From the NCBI GenBank assembly GCA_963210315.1, contig OY723284.1, positions 1,364,001-1,428,000 on the forward strand: a DNA stretch of 64,000 nucleotides. Direction: 5' to 3'. Positions 11,338 through 21,710 of this stretch are shown here, in pieces (position 1 is the first letter of the stretch; each line of letters opens with the position of its first letter). Source of the DNA: Rhynchopus euleeides. Taxonomy: Eukaryota; Euglenozoa; Diplonemea; Diplonemida; Diplonemidae. Under the pieces are notes generated by a model that searched no databases, was not told the origin of the DNA, and saw only the letters and a list, made by a program, of their open reading frames with translations. Both the position numbers and the translations under genes were made by a program.

Positions 11338-11397
11338 GTCGGGCCTCTCTCTCTCTGTCACCAACGGGGCCACCCGTGCGGGGCGGAGGCGGTGCCG

Positions 11398-13206
11398 ATG
11401 GACCCCACACATGATGTTGACCACGACGGCCTCCTGATGTGGCTCCGCGTCCGCCTCTCTGTAGGGCTCAGCATCAGCGACCGTGCCTCAAACGAGTTCT
11501 TCAGCGAGCACGGCGACGGGGAGGCTGGGCACTGGACGCGCCTCTACAAAAGCACCGAGGACAACTGCGTCACGACATACTATGCAGATGAGGGCAGCGG
11601 CTGCAGGGGGGACGTGCCCCTCCACCGCTTCACCGGGGAGAGGACGTACGCCAAGGGCGAGGCGGACCACCCTGTCCGTTATATGATGTTCTTCCCCCGC
11701 CTCGTCCCGCCGGGCGACCGTGATGACGACACCGGCGCGGACGGCCCGCCCAACCTCCAGCAGGAGCTGGACAGACGGTTCCAGTGGGCGGTGCTTACCT
11801 CGGCCCTCCCCCCTGCGCAGACCCAGCGTGGGGCGGACGGCGCGCGGGGTGATGTGCTTGCATTCCCCATCGAAGAGCTCACCAGCGCACCCACCACGCT
11901 CAACGGATGGGGTGTGGAGCTGGGCTTGGTGCTGGCCACAGAGAGCCGAAGGGTGATGGGCGACGACTCCCTCAGCGAGCTGGTGTATTGGCAGGAGAGG
12001 CACGCGGTGCTCGGGAGGTACCACAGCCGGCTTGCGGAGGAGAAGGTGCGGTCGGTGCTGTCCCAGGCTGCGGTGGGGGCGCACACCCGGTGGCCCGTGC
12101 GGCATGCGCAGCTGCTCTGTGCCCATTCGGAGGCTCGCCGCAAGGCGAGCGACATGGCCCTTCTGTCCAAACCCCTCACAACCGTTGCCAACATCCTGCC
12201 TGCGAAGTCGGGGATCTCGCCCCTTGCCGAAGCCGCGTCGCAGTTCCACATCTCGTTCTGCCTCCTGGCGCAGTGCGCACGCGAGCCCTTCGGCATAGCG
12301 GACCTCGAAAGGATCTACACAAAGGTGGTGGTGGAGGTCACCTCGCGTGTCGTTGAGTATGTCGATGTCCCATCACTCTTTGCCCTGACGGAGGCAGAGC
12401 TCGGCCCCTTCGTCCCCAACGGGGGCACCGTTATGGAGGGGACGGTGGAGCTCAGGACGACGGACACCACTGTGCCCCGGACGGTTGAGGTCGGGAAGGC
12501 GCGTCTGGCAGAGGCGTCTGGTCTCCTGGTGGAGTGGAGGCGGCTGTATACGCTGTGCTCTGTTTGGATGTCGCATCTCGCGTGCTGGCCGCGTGACACG
12601 CGGCGCCTGTTTGTCACCTTCGAGGTGGCCCTGGAGAGGTGTGGGCATCTGGTGCAGATTCTGGATGACCTCATCGACGAGCAGCCGGATATTGCTGAGG
12701 ATCGTGCAGGGCACAGGCGGTACAGAGGGCTTGTGTCGCTGCTGCAGGGGTTCGATTTCGACATCTTCGATGTGGGGCACCAAGCGTCCTGGCGTGCCCT
12801 GCTGCGGCACTGGTCGGAGGCAGTGGCGGATAAGGTTGGCACCCCCGTGGCAAGTCAGATCCCGCCCCCGCTGCCACGGGTGACGGCGGAGCCGCTGAAT
12901 TCCAGGCTTCTTGTTTCGAATGTTCTGCGGGACTTCAGCCCGACGGAGCCTCTTCCAAAGGACGCCTGCTCGCTTGACACGGAGGGCATGTCCGACTTTG
13001 AACAGATTGTGCTGCTGCGCCAGGAGAAGCAGATTCTCGCGGAGAAGCTCGCCGAAGCGAATGCCCTTCTCACGGAGGACCGCCAGACCATCACTGCGCT
13101 AACGCAGGAATACGACAGGTCCCAGGAGCTTATTGCCCAGTTGCGTGAGGAACTCAGGGGCGTCCGTGGGAAACCGGGTGTTGGGGGGCAGCCATCCCAG
13201 CAGTAG
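11398..13206 (+). CDS. hypothetical protein with C-terminal coiled coil
   Basis: A 602-residue soluble protein that I do not recognise. The first 70 residues and the region 200-450 are helix-rich with regular Leu/Val spacing. The last 70 residues (from about 530) contain a heptad-like coiled coil (LRQEKQILAEKLAEANALL). There is no signal peptide or membrane segment. Residues near 420-445 (LERCGHLVQILDDLIDEQP) suggest a helical bundle. The start at 11398 is the first ATG after an acceptor-like ACCACAG; the frame is open further upstream but low-complexity. Codon use is GC-rich at third positions like its neighbours, supporting a real gene. A structural or cytoskeletal role is possible but not shown. 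Confidence 0.7.
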   Translation: MDPTHDVDHDGLLMWLRVRLSVGLSISDRASNEFFSEHGDGEAGHWTRLYKSTEDNCVTTYYADEGSGCRGDVPLHRFTGERTYAKGEADHPVRYMMFFPRLVPPGDRDDDTGADGPPNLQQELDRRFQWAVLTSALPPAQTQRGADGARGDVLAFPIEELTSAPTTLNGWGVELGLVLATESRRVMGDDSLSELVYWQERHAVLGRYHSRLAEEKVRSVLSQAAVGAHTRWPVRHAQLLCAHSEARRKASDMALLSKPLTTVANILPAKSGISPLAEAASQFHISFCLLAQCAREPFGIADLERIYTKVVVEVTSRVVEYVDVPSLFALTEAELGPFVPNGGTVMEGTVELRTTDTTVPRTVEVGKARLAEASGLLVEWRRLYTLCSVWMSHLACWPRDTRRLFVTFEVALERCGHLVQILDDLIDEQPDIAEDRAGHRRYRGLVSLLQGFDFDIFDVGHQASWRALLRHWSEAVADKVGTPVASQIPPPLPRVTAEPLNSRLLVSNVLRDFSPTEPLPKDACSLDTEGMSDFEQIVLLRQEKQILAEKLAEANALLTEDRQTITALTQEYDRSQELIAQLREELRGVRGKPGVGGQPSQQ

Positions 13207-13540
13207 GCGGGGAGTGTTGTCCCCCGTGGCAGTGAGGCATCCGTAAAGGAGCGAGGGGTGGCGCCGGGAGTGGGGAGTGGGGGGGGAAGGTGCGTGATGC
13301 CCCCGTGTATGGGCTCGTAGAAGATCCGTCGGGTGGATGTGGGGTGCTTCCGCACGTCACACCGCTCCCGGCAGGGTGAGGTTCTGACTAAGGGTCTAAG
13401 GTTTGCAGCTGTGTGTGGCGAAGGGCAGGGTTTTGATACGTTGCGGCGCTGAGGGTCCTTCAGCACCGTTCCCGTTTTTGGCATGTTTTGGAAGGTGTGT
13501 GTGCAAGTGTGGCAGCTGTGTGGGTTGTTTGCAGGCCAGT

Positions 13541-13572
13541 AACACCCACCCCTCCCCGACCAGGCAACACAG
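13541..13572 (+). promoter_or_regulatory. putative trans-splice acceptor before the LPMO gene
   Basis: A CCACCCCTCCCC-type tract ends in ACACAG at 13572, 19 bases before the ATG. Confidence 0.45.
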
Positions 13573-13591
13573 CCTACAAAACAAAAGAGAC

Positions 13592-14632
13592 ATGCAGAAG
13601 GTCCTGAAGACAGCGCTGCTGGTGGCTGCGGTGACGACAGGGGCCAACGGGCATGGCTACGTGAGCACTCCGCCGTCGCGCAACTACGGCTGCAAGACGG
13701 GGCTGAACAGCGGGTGCGGCGGGGTGCAGTATGAGCCGCAGAGTGTGGAGGGCCCCGACGGGTGGCCGGCAGGCGGGCCGCAGGGCGGGACGGTGGCGGC
13801 GGCGGGTGGGCGCTTCACGGCGCTGAACGCGCAGAGCAGCACGCGCTGGGGGAAGACGCAGATGTCCAGCGGGTCCAACACCTTCACGTGGACCTTCACG
13901 GCGGCGCACGTGACGCGCGACTTCAAGTACTACATCACACGGCAGGGGTGGAACCAGAACCAGGCGCTGTCGAGCGCGTCGTTCGACACCACGCCCTTCT
14001 GCACCGTGGATGGGGGGATGCGGCTCCCGGGGTCGCAGGCCAGCCACCAGTGCACCGTCCCCACGCGCGAGGGGTACCACGTCGTCATGGCTGTGTGGGA
14101 CGTGGGTGACACGGCGGCCAGCTTCTACAACGCCATCGACCTGAACTTCGGCGGCGGCGGTTCGGGCCCTGTTCCCCCTGTGCCTGCACCCGTGCCTGTG
14201 CCTGGGCCGCGCCCGGTCCCTGTGCCTGTGCCTCCTGTCCCTGTCCCTGCACCTGTGCCCCCCCCGGTCCCTGTCCCTGCACCCTCGCCGTCGGGGTGCA
14301 ACGGGGTGACGCTGCCGCTGTGGTCGAACTGCAGGGTGTCGACCGGGTGCTGCGCGGCGGGGTCGACGTGCTACGAGATGTCGCAGTGGTACGCACAGTG
14401 CCGCACGTCGTGCAACAGCGGTAGCGGGTGGACGTGCCGCGTGCTGGGCGGTGGGGGTGCTGCGCCTGCACCCCAGCCGCAGCCCCAGCCCCAGCCCCAG
14501 CCCCAGCCTGCACCTGCACCTGCAGGGTGCGGCACCCCCATCGCCAAGTGGGCTGCCTGCCTCGGCAAGGAGGGGTGCTGCTCCAGCGGGCTGACGTGCT
14601 CGGGCACCAGGTGGTGGAAGTCTTGCAAGTGA
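13592..14632 (+). CDS. secreted AA10 lytic polysaccharide monooxygenase with two cysteine-rich modules
   Basis: A 346-residue copper enzyme predicted to cleave chitin or cellulose oxidatively. Residues 1-20 are a signal peptide, and cleavage after ANG leaves His21 (HGYV) as the N-terminal histidine-brace residue. The second brace His is H106 in AAHVTRDFKYYI. The catalytic domain (21-187) closely resembles bacterial chitin-binding AA10 enzymes such as CBP21: GGVQYEPQSVEG, FDTTPFC and WDVGDTAASFYNAID. A Pro/Val linker (about 190-232) leads to a Cys-rich module (about 235-285) with a Trp-x2-Cys and WYAQC pattern like fungal CBM1. A QP-repeat linker and a second, shorter module (about 310-346) follow. 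The bacterial-type core combined with eukaryotic-looking modules suggests gene transfer followed by domain addition. The family call is strong; the substrate is inferred. Confidence 0.93.
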   Translation: MQKVLKTALLVAAVTTGANGHGYVSTPPSRNYGCKTGLNSGCGGVQYEPQSVEGPDGWPAGGPQGGTVAAAGGRFTALNAQSSTRWGKTQMSSGSNTFTWTFTAAHVTRDFKYYITRQGWNQNQALSSASFDTTPFCTVDGGMRLPGSQASHQCTVPTREGYHVVMAVWDVGDTAASFYNAIDLNFGGGGSGPVPPVPAPVPVPGPRPVPVPVPPVPVPAPVPPPVPVPAPSPSGCNGVTLPLWSNCRVSTGCCAAGSTCYEMSQWYAQCRTSCNSGSGWTCRVLGGGGAAPAPQPQPQPQPQPQPAPAPAGCGTPIAKWAACLGKEGCCSSGLTCSGTRWWKSCK

Positions 14633-15359
14633 TCCAACTTGGCCCTTGCGCCCTGCGACCTCTTGGCCTTCGTCTGCCTAGCGTCTTCTCACGTGTTATA
14701 TTTTCGCGTTCCTTCTTCTCTTCATCTCATCTGGCACACTGCTGGCATGTATACACAGCCTGTGCCACAGCCTTTTCGTTCCACATCTGATTCACTTCGG
14801 TTTGACTCAGAATATGTCGGCCCGACCCAGACCCTGCATGCCGGCCTGCCACACGCAAGTCGTGTCGTGGGTATACATAGGTGTGCAGGTCGTGTCGCCG
14901 TTCGTCGGTTGCATTGTGTTCTTTTCCACTTGGCTTTTTACCTTATCCCACAACCTGTGGCTGGATTCTTGTTGACCAACAATGTTGGCTGGCTGGCGGG
15001 CGGCGCGTGATCACACCGCAGCCCACCCGGCCCCGCCCAGCATCCCCTCCCTGAGCGTGTGCTGCTGCAAGTATACTATAGCAGGCTGGCTGCTGCTTCT
15101 GACGCACTTCCTCTGCGCTGCCCCAGGAGGTGCAGGGTGCACCGCAGAGCCGTGCAACGCAGCAACCGATGCGCTGACAACAGCAGAGCAGCCCTCCCCA
15201 CTACGCCCTCCCCCTGTCGCATCTCCGATCATTTCCTCGGATTCACTTCTTTCTTGCCATTAGCGTTCCTGCCATGCCACGGCACATGATCACTACCAAG
15301 CTGACACTTTCCGCACCCCCACACCCACACCACCACCACCAGATTCGCCACAAGTCACG
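14633..15359. other. intergenic region, no gene seen
   Basis: Pyrimidine-rich spacer between two secreted-enzyme genes. It ends in a CA/CCA-rich tract (15310-15342) with AG 18 bases before the next ATG, a likely splice-leader acceptor. Short reading frames show no recognisable features. Confidence 0.5.
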
Positions 15360-16976
15360 ATGCGTGGCGCCCTCCTCGCTGCGGCACTGTGTGGTGCTGC
15401 GGCCCTCCGCGCACCCACAGAGAAGCCCAACATCGTGATGTTCTTTGTCGACGACCTGGGCTACGGCGACGTCGGCTTCACGGGCCACCCCAGCACGAAG
15501 ACCCCCAACTTCGACAAGATGTCCTACGCCGGCAAGACTCTCACTTCGTGGTACAGCGGCTGCCCCGTCTGCTCCGGATCGCGCTCCGCGCTCATGACGG
15601 GGAGGCAGTTCGTGCGCCTTGGGGTGCCTGGCGTCTTCTCCCCCTCTGTGAAGGACGGGCTGAATCTCAACGAGTCTGTCGTGGCGAAGCACCTCGCAAA
15701 GGCGGGGTACAAGTCAGCCATCATGGGGAAGTGGCACCTCGGCCAGCGCGACGTCTACCTTCCCGGCAGCAGGGGGTTCGACCGCTACCTCGGCATCCCC
15801 TACTCCGACGACATGGGCGCGGCACGCGCCACACCATGCAACTCCTCCAGCCAGACCGGCACACGCATGTCCTCTAAGGCCCGCATGGAGGACACCTGGC
15901 AGTCCTATGTCGACGCAGGGCTGGCACGCAACGACAACGTCGGGAGCGACCCAGCCAGCGACTGGCTCCCTCTGGTGAGCCAGCGCGACGGCAAAACCAC
16001 TGTGGTGGAGCAGCCGCTGGACTTCACCACGCTGGCCCTGAAATACCGCGACTTTGTCGTTGAGGCTGTGACCGACTTCCAGCACGACCCCTTCTTCCTC
16101 TACATGCCCTTCTCCCACGTGCACACCACGGCGGCAAACCAGCCGGAGAAACAGTACGCCGGATGCGCCTTTAAGAACTGCACCCGCCGGGGGATGTTCG
16201 GCGACGCCCTCGCCGAAGCCGACTGGCTCGCCGGGGAGGTCCTCGCCACAGTCGAGAAGCTGGGCCTGGAGAACAACACGCTGATGCTCTTCTCCTCCGA
16301 CAACGGCCCCTGGATGGTCCAGCAGGAGTCTGGCGGATCACCCGGCATCTTCTACGGCAGGTCCAGCGGCTACTGGAACATCGGCAAGGGCTCCACCTGG
16401 GAGGGCGGCATCCGCGAGCCTGCCTTTGCCTACTGGCCTGGCGTGATCACGCCGCAGTCGCGCTCCGCAGAAGTCGTCTCCTCGTTGGACCTCTTCCCCA
16501 CGGCGTCAGCCCTGGCAGGCCTGCCCCTGCCTGACAATGTGGTGTACGACGGGAAGGATATGAGCGACGTGCTTCTCTCCGACACCGGCAAGAGCAAGCA
16601 CGACTTCCTCTTCTTCTACGGCGGTGCGCAGTGCTCTGGGAAGCAGGGCCCCTCCGCCGTGCGGTATGGGAAGTACAAGGCGCACTTTGCAACGGGCCCC
16701 GGCATATCGGGGTGTGACGGCTGCCCCACCATCTGCTACGACCCGATGCTGCTGTTCGACATCGAGGCGGATCCCTCAGAGGCCTATCCGCTTGCGAACA
16801 GCACTGTGCCTGAGAAGTATGCTTCCGTCATCTCTGCCATCAAGGCTGCCTATGCCAAGGAGGCGACGGAGATGACGTACGGCAAGCTTGTTCCTGCCCC
16901 TGATGGCCCCGGGGAGGGGCCTGACACGTATGGGGTGTGCTGTGACAGGGCTCTGGAGTGTGACTGTGACAAGTAG
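15360..16976 (+). CDS. secreted sulfatase (arylsulfatase family, formylglycine site variant)
   Basis: A 538-residue sulfatase that should hydrolyse sulfate esters, outside the cell or in a lysosome. Residues 1-17 form a signal peptide. The metal-binding motif VDDLGYGD lies at about 29-36, GKWHLG near 124 and SSDNGPW near 312, all as in arylsulfatases. The maturation site is CSGSRSALMTGR with Cys71. The family consensus is C-x-P-x-R, so the usual Pro is Gly here. The downstream LxTGR part is kept. Several N-x-S/T sites and a C-terminal run of cysteines fit a secreted protein. Start: the first ATG after an AG acceptor tract. The function call is strong, but activation by a formylglycine-generating enzyme is uncertain because of the Gly. 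Substrate unknown; algal polysaccharide sulfates would fit the neighbouring LPMO. Confidence 0.9.
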   Translation: MRGALLAAALCGAAALRAPTEKPNIVMFFVDDLGYGDVGFTGHPSTKTPNFDKMSYAGKTLTSWYSGCPVCSGSRSALMTGRQFVRLGVPGVFSPSVKDGLNLNESVVAKHLAKAGYKSAIMGKWHLGQRDVYLPGSRGFDRYLGIPYSDDMGAARATPCNSSSQTGTRMSSKARMEDTWQSYVDAGLARNDNVGSDPASDWLPLVSQRDGKTTVVEQPLDFTTLALKYRDFVVEAVTDFQHDPFFLYMPFSHVHTTAANQPEKQYAGCAFKNCTRRGMFGDALAEADWLAGEVLATVEKLGLENNTLMLFSSDNGPWMVQQESGGSPGIFYGRSSGYWNIGKGSTWEGGIREPAFAYWPGVITPQSRSAEVVSSLDLFPTASALAGLPLPDNVVYDGKDMSDVLLSDTGKSKHDFLFFYGGAQCSGKQGPSAVRYGKYKAHFATGPGISGCDGCPTICYDPMLLFDIEADPSEAYPLANSTVPEKYASVISAIKAAYAKEATEMTYGKLVPAPDGPGEGPDTYGVCCDRALECDCDK

Positions 16977-17372
16977 TGTTTTTCACGATTAGTAGGGTGG
17001 TATTTTCTCTTCAAAGGTGTTTCATTTCAGAGGGGATGGGGGGTGTGTGGAGATGTTGCTTTCTCTACACCGCTGCATCTCCCCCCGCTCCCACCTCAGC
17101 TCCTTCCCTCCTTCCGTTCGCACGAAGGTGTCTTTAGATCTTCGAGAAGCTCGGGATGGGAGGGAATGTCTTCGCTATGTGCTGCAGAAAAATGGCATTT
17201 TTTTTGGCGAATTTTATCCATGTCCAGGCACGTAGCTTGAAATTGGATTTTCAGATTTTTGCTGGTTCTGCTGGTCTGGGGTATTTTCCGGCGCTTCCCC
17301 CAAAATCCCGTCCTGACCGAACACCGGGTTCTCCGGGGCGCGTCCGGAGGCAGGAGTAGACAGCGCCATCGT

Positions 17373-17478
17373 GGGTCTTCGCTACGGTGCCGAAACGGTG
17401 TGTTGGTGCATTTCCTATGTGTATGCATGGAAGAAATCGCCGAACTTTGACGAAAACTTGCCGGTAGCGAAGAACCCC
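17373..17478. mobile_element. inverted-repeat mini-element, copy 2
   Basis: The left end GGGTCTTCGCTACGG (from 17373) is matched by an imperfect inverted right end, CCGGTAGCGAAGAACCCC (to 17478). Its length is about 106 bp, near that of the copy at 9160. The interior is unrelated in sequence as far as I can align it. Confidence 0.55.
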
Positions 17479-17508
17479 ACAGTCGCATATTGACAAGCAC
17501 AGGCCACA

Positions 17509-17571
17509 GGGGGGTCTGGGGGGCGGAGCCCCCCAGCCGCCGGAGGCCACGGTAGTGAACATCTGTTCCTT
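17509..17571. repeat. GC-palindrome repeat, copy 1
   Basis: GGGGTCTGGGG followed by the palindrome GGGGGGCGGAGCCCCCC and then GCCGCCGGAGGCCACGG. About 60 bases recur at 38484-38546 and, slightly shorter, at 38698-38750. In this copy it begins only about 30 bases after a mini-element. Confidence 0.75.
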
Positions 17572-18481
17572 CCGGGCTGAACACGGCGTGGATCTCTCCG
17601 ACATCAGGTCGGAACCCAGTCCTGCACGGGAAGCAGTCATCGGGAGCCGAAATCCTCGTGGTTCGGGCCTGCTGCAGTATATCTTCGGCCTGGTGTAAGG
17701 GAAAACCCCCCCCACCAAAAAAAATTCTGGGGTTTCCCGGATTTATACCTTTTTTTTTTTCCCCCAGACCAGCAACATAGGCAACTGCTGGTCTCGAGAC
17801 CAGCTGGACCCCCCAAGCTACATGCCTGTCCATGTCTATTTCGAGGGGGGAAGAAAACGCCGAAAGGGTTTTGCCGAAGCTTACCGCTTAGCGGAGGGAC
17901 ATTACCTCCATGGGGGGATTTTTCTACTTTTTGTGAGGCTCAGGCCCAGAGGGTGGACCTCACACGGGTAAGGCCCGGTATACTGTTTGTTGCCCAACTT
18001 TCTGATCTTGATATCATCTCCTCCTCCTCCTCTTCCTCCTCGCCCACCCGGACCCCCTCCTCCAGCCAGCTGCCCCCCCTCGTACCCCCGTGATGTGGGC
18101 TTGCACTCTGGCACGCCAGAGGTGTTTTGACCCCCACATGCACCTCTCTGCCAGTGCAGGCTCCCCGCAGTGATGGCTTGGTGCGCGCAATGGCGTGCGG
18201 GGGGTTTTGGGTATCCTGTTCTGTCTTTCCAGCTGGGGCCTGCTGTTGTGCTGTGATGTGCTGTGCTCCGTGTTATATGATGTGCCTATCTAACTACATC
18301 CCCCTTTAGAGCACACCCCTTATGGCAACGTTGTGTACGTCAGGGGGGGTTGTGGGGTGCACGTCAACGTCAAACAATGGGGCCAGGCTGGGCCGAGGTT
18401 GTTGCTGTTATCGCTGGCCAACAAAGAATCACACCTTTCTCGCAAAATGTTCAGACAAACGAAGATCGAACTCCAAATCAT

Positions 18482-18696
18482 TTTTACTAGTTACGAGCGA
18501 CGAAGCGTAGCGAAGTCGCGAAGTAACGAAGGAAATCGTACGACTGAAGCTTTGGATTAGCACCTCATGCCACTTCACAGGGCCTCAACACAGCCTTGAG
18601 ACAGCAAGTGTGCGCTCAACAAAAAGTAGTCCGGAACTGTTCTCCCACAGTTGCTGGACAGGGTGTCTATAATAAAGCGAAAGGAGTACGATTTTT
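18482..18696. mobile_element. 215-bp interspersed element, copy A
   Basis: It matches 55797-56014 along its length, with scattered substitutions and small gaps. It opens with TTTTACTAGTTACGAGCG and an imperfect palindrome of CGAAG units, and closes with AAGCGAAAGGAGTACGATTTT. An inner GAAATCGTACGACT is a partial inverted match of the right end. It has no coding capacity, so it is MITE-like. Confidence 0.65.
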
Positions 18697-19855
18697 GAGG
18701 GTTTTTTGGTGGCACGCACACACTTCGGCCTGTGCTGGTTGTGCCATTCGTGGCAAGTATCTGGCTGCAGGCTGATGGAGGTGAGGTGTGGCTCCGCTTG
18801 CAGCAGGGCAGCAGGCACTGGACAGTACTGTACGATTACACTGCCTGCTGAAAGGTGCTGCCCCCTTTGTGTCCCATTTCCTCCTTCAGGGCATCAATGT
18901 GACAACCGAAGCGCCAGACCGGAAGGTGTCGGAGAAGCAAACCTAAAGTAATCACACCTCCCCCCCCCCGCCCCCACCTACACCACCCCATTCGTCAACT
19001 CAGCTCTGCTGCGTGCTGCGGTGGCCCTCATCTCCGGTGGGGGTCCATCCCAGCATGGCGGGTTCCCTGCAGCACCCTTCCCCCCTCACGTTTGTTTGGC
19101 CTCATGCCCATCGGCCCTGTGGTGTCTAGTCGTGTGCCTGCGATGCGTGGGTTGTATCACAGCCCACCCTGCTTTGCAATGTGTAGTCGCATCTAATATC
19201 ACCTTCTGATCTCTCCTTGTTCTGGTTTTTCTAGGGAAGAACGACTGGCTTTTTCGCACGATTCGTCGAAAAAAAGACTCGTGGCAGCATTATGGTATTC
19301 TGCACACATCAAGGCACCATTCAACAGAAAGAATGCAACTTTTGAAGTCCAGGCTTTTTACTGCAACAGGGCTCCCAGCCCCGTTTGTGGGGGGGGGGAA
19401 CACATGTGCTGCCAAATCCTTCCTTGCAAGACCAGGAGCCTGGTTGCTGCAGAAGATAGGTAATTACCGCCCCCCCTCTCCTAAAGAGCCCATTTTATTT
19501 GAGGACCATCTGCGTCTCCACCCATGAAGTGTACAAACCTTGTGTGCCATACCTCGTGTACGCATAACGTAGCCACCTTCCACCTGTTTTCCACCAAGGC
19601 CAACAGGACATGCCCAGAAAGGCATCCGCAACGTGTCGTTGGGAAGCCCCGCCATGCTCCAACGGGGGAGAGGGAAGGGCGGGGTAGGACAAACCCCTGC
19701 CCTTTATTTGGCCCTCCCCCTCCCACCACAGCAGGACGGAGCCCCCAAGGTTCGAAGGTACCGCCACCCCACCCCCCACCCCCCCCCCCCCTCCGCCCAC
19801 ATTGCCTGGACATGCGGGCACAGCCCCCCCCTCCCCCCCCCCCCCCCCCCCACCC

Positions 19856-20213
19856 CACGGTGGCCTGGTCAGACCCTGACCAGGTCAAAACCTGGTCAAA
19901 TCTTGACCAGGTCATACCTGGTCATGACCAGGTCATTTTCACCCATTTTAACCGGGGGGAACATGTTGAGTGGCCAAGCAGGGGGGACAATTCGCATATT
20001 CCGGACTCTCTCCGGCCGTTGTGGAAAGTATGAGTCAAAAGGGTTCAACCATACCCCGAGTCGAGAAAGAAGTCGAAGCTTGAATCATGTTGGGCACAAG
20101 GGGAAAATGGTCAAAATTGGCCCAAAATTACCAATAAAATATGCTGCAGTGCAGGGGGGTGGCGGGGGAGGGGAGGGTGGGGTCGGCGACGAAACTTGAT
20201 GATCAGCAGCTTT
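19856..20213. repeat. left terminal inverted repeat of the 2.25-kb element
   Basis: It pairs with 21711-22102 in inverted orientation. The outer 90 bases are built from GACCAGGT palindromes, and the inner end is CTTGATGATCAGCAGCTTT. Confidence 0.85.
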
Positions 20214-20304
20214 TGGCCCAAAATTACCAAAAAGGAATGAGGCCCCCTGCCCAGGTTCCCTGCCCGCCTGGACGCACTCAAGTGCCTCACACCGGGTCCC
20301 TCCC

Positions 20305-21710
20305 CCTGGTGGTATCCCAAAAAAATGTCGAGGAGGTCTGCATCATCCCAGGCCACGCAGAAGGCGTCGAGCTGTTTCACAGCAGCCTCGCGGCGCTGTT
20401 TGAAAAGCCATCGCACCACCCACTTTGACAAGGAGTGGGGCAGGAAGCTGACACGGAGTGAAGAGGCCGACAAGAAGAAGGCCAGGACACTGCCCGCAGT
20501 CTACTCCATGCGTGTCTCTGGCAACGCGTGTCGGAGGCGGCATGCAGCGCCTCACGAGCGCCGACAAGAACTCGTCTGAGTACGAGGTGCTGACGGAAGC
20601 GGGGTGCTCGGATGAGGTGCTGGGAACCGATATGAAGAGGCTGCCCACCGCTCAAAGCGCGGTGGGCAGTACTTCTTCGAAGGCAGCTGAAAAACAACTG
20701 ACCCCGAACCCCCCCCCCCCCCCATCACGCAGATCGGGAGGCATTCGATAGCAGACGCCCTCTTCTACCGGATCATCGTAGAGGTAGGTCCGGGAGCTGA
20801 CGTGCCCGACGAGCACCCACCTGTCCTCGACGGATCGGTCATGACTGTCACGGTCATGAGGGACCTGCCCTACAAGAGCGAGGTTCCGAATGGTCTGCAC
20901 GCCCGAACGTTTCACATTCCGGATCCGTTCATTGTGGCGGTGGGGGCAACACCACAGGCAACGCAGGGGCAGGGTGTCGTGACCATCGACATCCAGTTGG
21001 TGAACGCGGTGATGAGGCAGGCGGTGGTGACAAAGAAGCCCGACCAGTGGGCGTGCCAGAGGACGAGAGTCCCATCGGCAGTGCCGTAACGGTTGACCAC
21101 ATCTGATTGTGACACTTTTCAAAGAGTGTAAAAGAATGGAGAAGGGAGTGCCCTGCCTTGAATGCCTCAGGACCCTCAGGATCCTCAGAACTGCCACCTC
21201 TCCGACGAAGCGTTCGAGAGGGAGAATGGGGAGAGGAAATCGCGGGCCAGGACATCTGCTTGTTTCCGGGAGAGGGACCTGATGGTGTTCGAGCTGGCAA
21301 ACTATGCCAGTTTCGGCAACGACCCCGCAAGAATCTTCGTGTACCCTCTTGCAATACAATGTCATACCGTTGTGCGGGAAGTGCATGACAGCGGGTCCCG
21401 TATGGATGAAAAACTTCGATTCGTTTCGGCACCGTCTCAGGACTCTCGGTAGCAGTCGGGTAACCCCTGTCGGCCCGATCGATTTGCTCGGCAAGTGTTC
21501 CGATGGCTGGTTACTGACTGGCGATGCTGCCTGCAACAAACCGCGTGGTCTCCGTATTTGCCTCTGCGACAAGCAGCCGCCGATCCACACCCAGGATGCG
21601 AAGGACGGCGTGTTACGCAAGGCAGCACTGGCCTGTGAAGCCGACGACGACAACGAAGATCCCGAAGAAGAGGAAGAAGGAGAAGAATGTGAAGAAGCGG
21701 AAGAAGGCAG
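20305..21710 (+). pseudogene. broken coding-like segments inside the TIR element
   Basis: Several + strand stretches look protein-like but lie in different frames. Examples are an SADKNSSEYEVLTEAGC block near 20554, an ADALFYRIIVEVGPG block from about 20750 to 21089 that ends in a stop, and a segment from about 21380 to 21722 with CGKC, TGDAACNKPRG and an acidic tail running into the right arm. A poly-C run at 20709-20722 lies at one frame change. I recognise no family. These could be decayed transposase exons or captured gene pieces. The 358-residue minus-strand frame over the same DNA looks like antisense. Confidence 0.35.

Larger units (their letters stand above)
8984..11397. other. intergenic region with one mini-element
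   Basis: It contains a GA microsatellite (9063-9084), the inverted-repeat mini-element at 9160-9267 and poly-C runs near 10488 and 11125. An open stretch at 10734-11000 (frame starting MQNALWIAARE) has a protein-like look but no family match and low-complexity ends. I call no gene here. Confidence 0.45.
16977..19855. other. gene-poor repeat region
   Basis: It contains a mini-element (17373-17478), a GC palindrome repeat (17509-17571), an interspersed element (18482-18696) and long poly-C runs before 19855. At 18745-18958 there are short protein-like stretches behind CAG acceptor-like sites, but no frame joins them without a stop, so I do not call an exon. Confidence 0.45.

Noticed and set aside
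18745-18958. Possible exons around 18.8-18.9 kb (GINVTTEAPDRKVSEKQT before a stop).
   Set aside because: The upstream open piece cannot be joined to it without a stop in the required phase.
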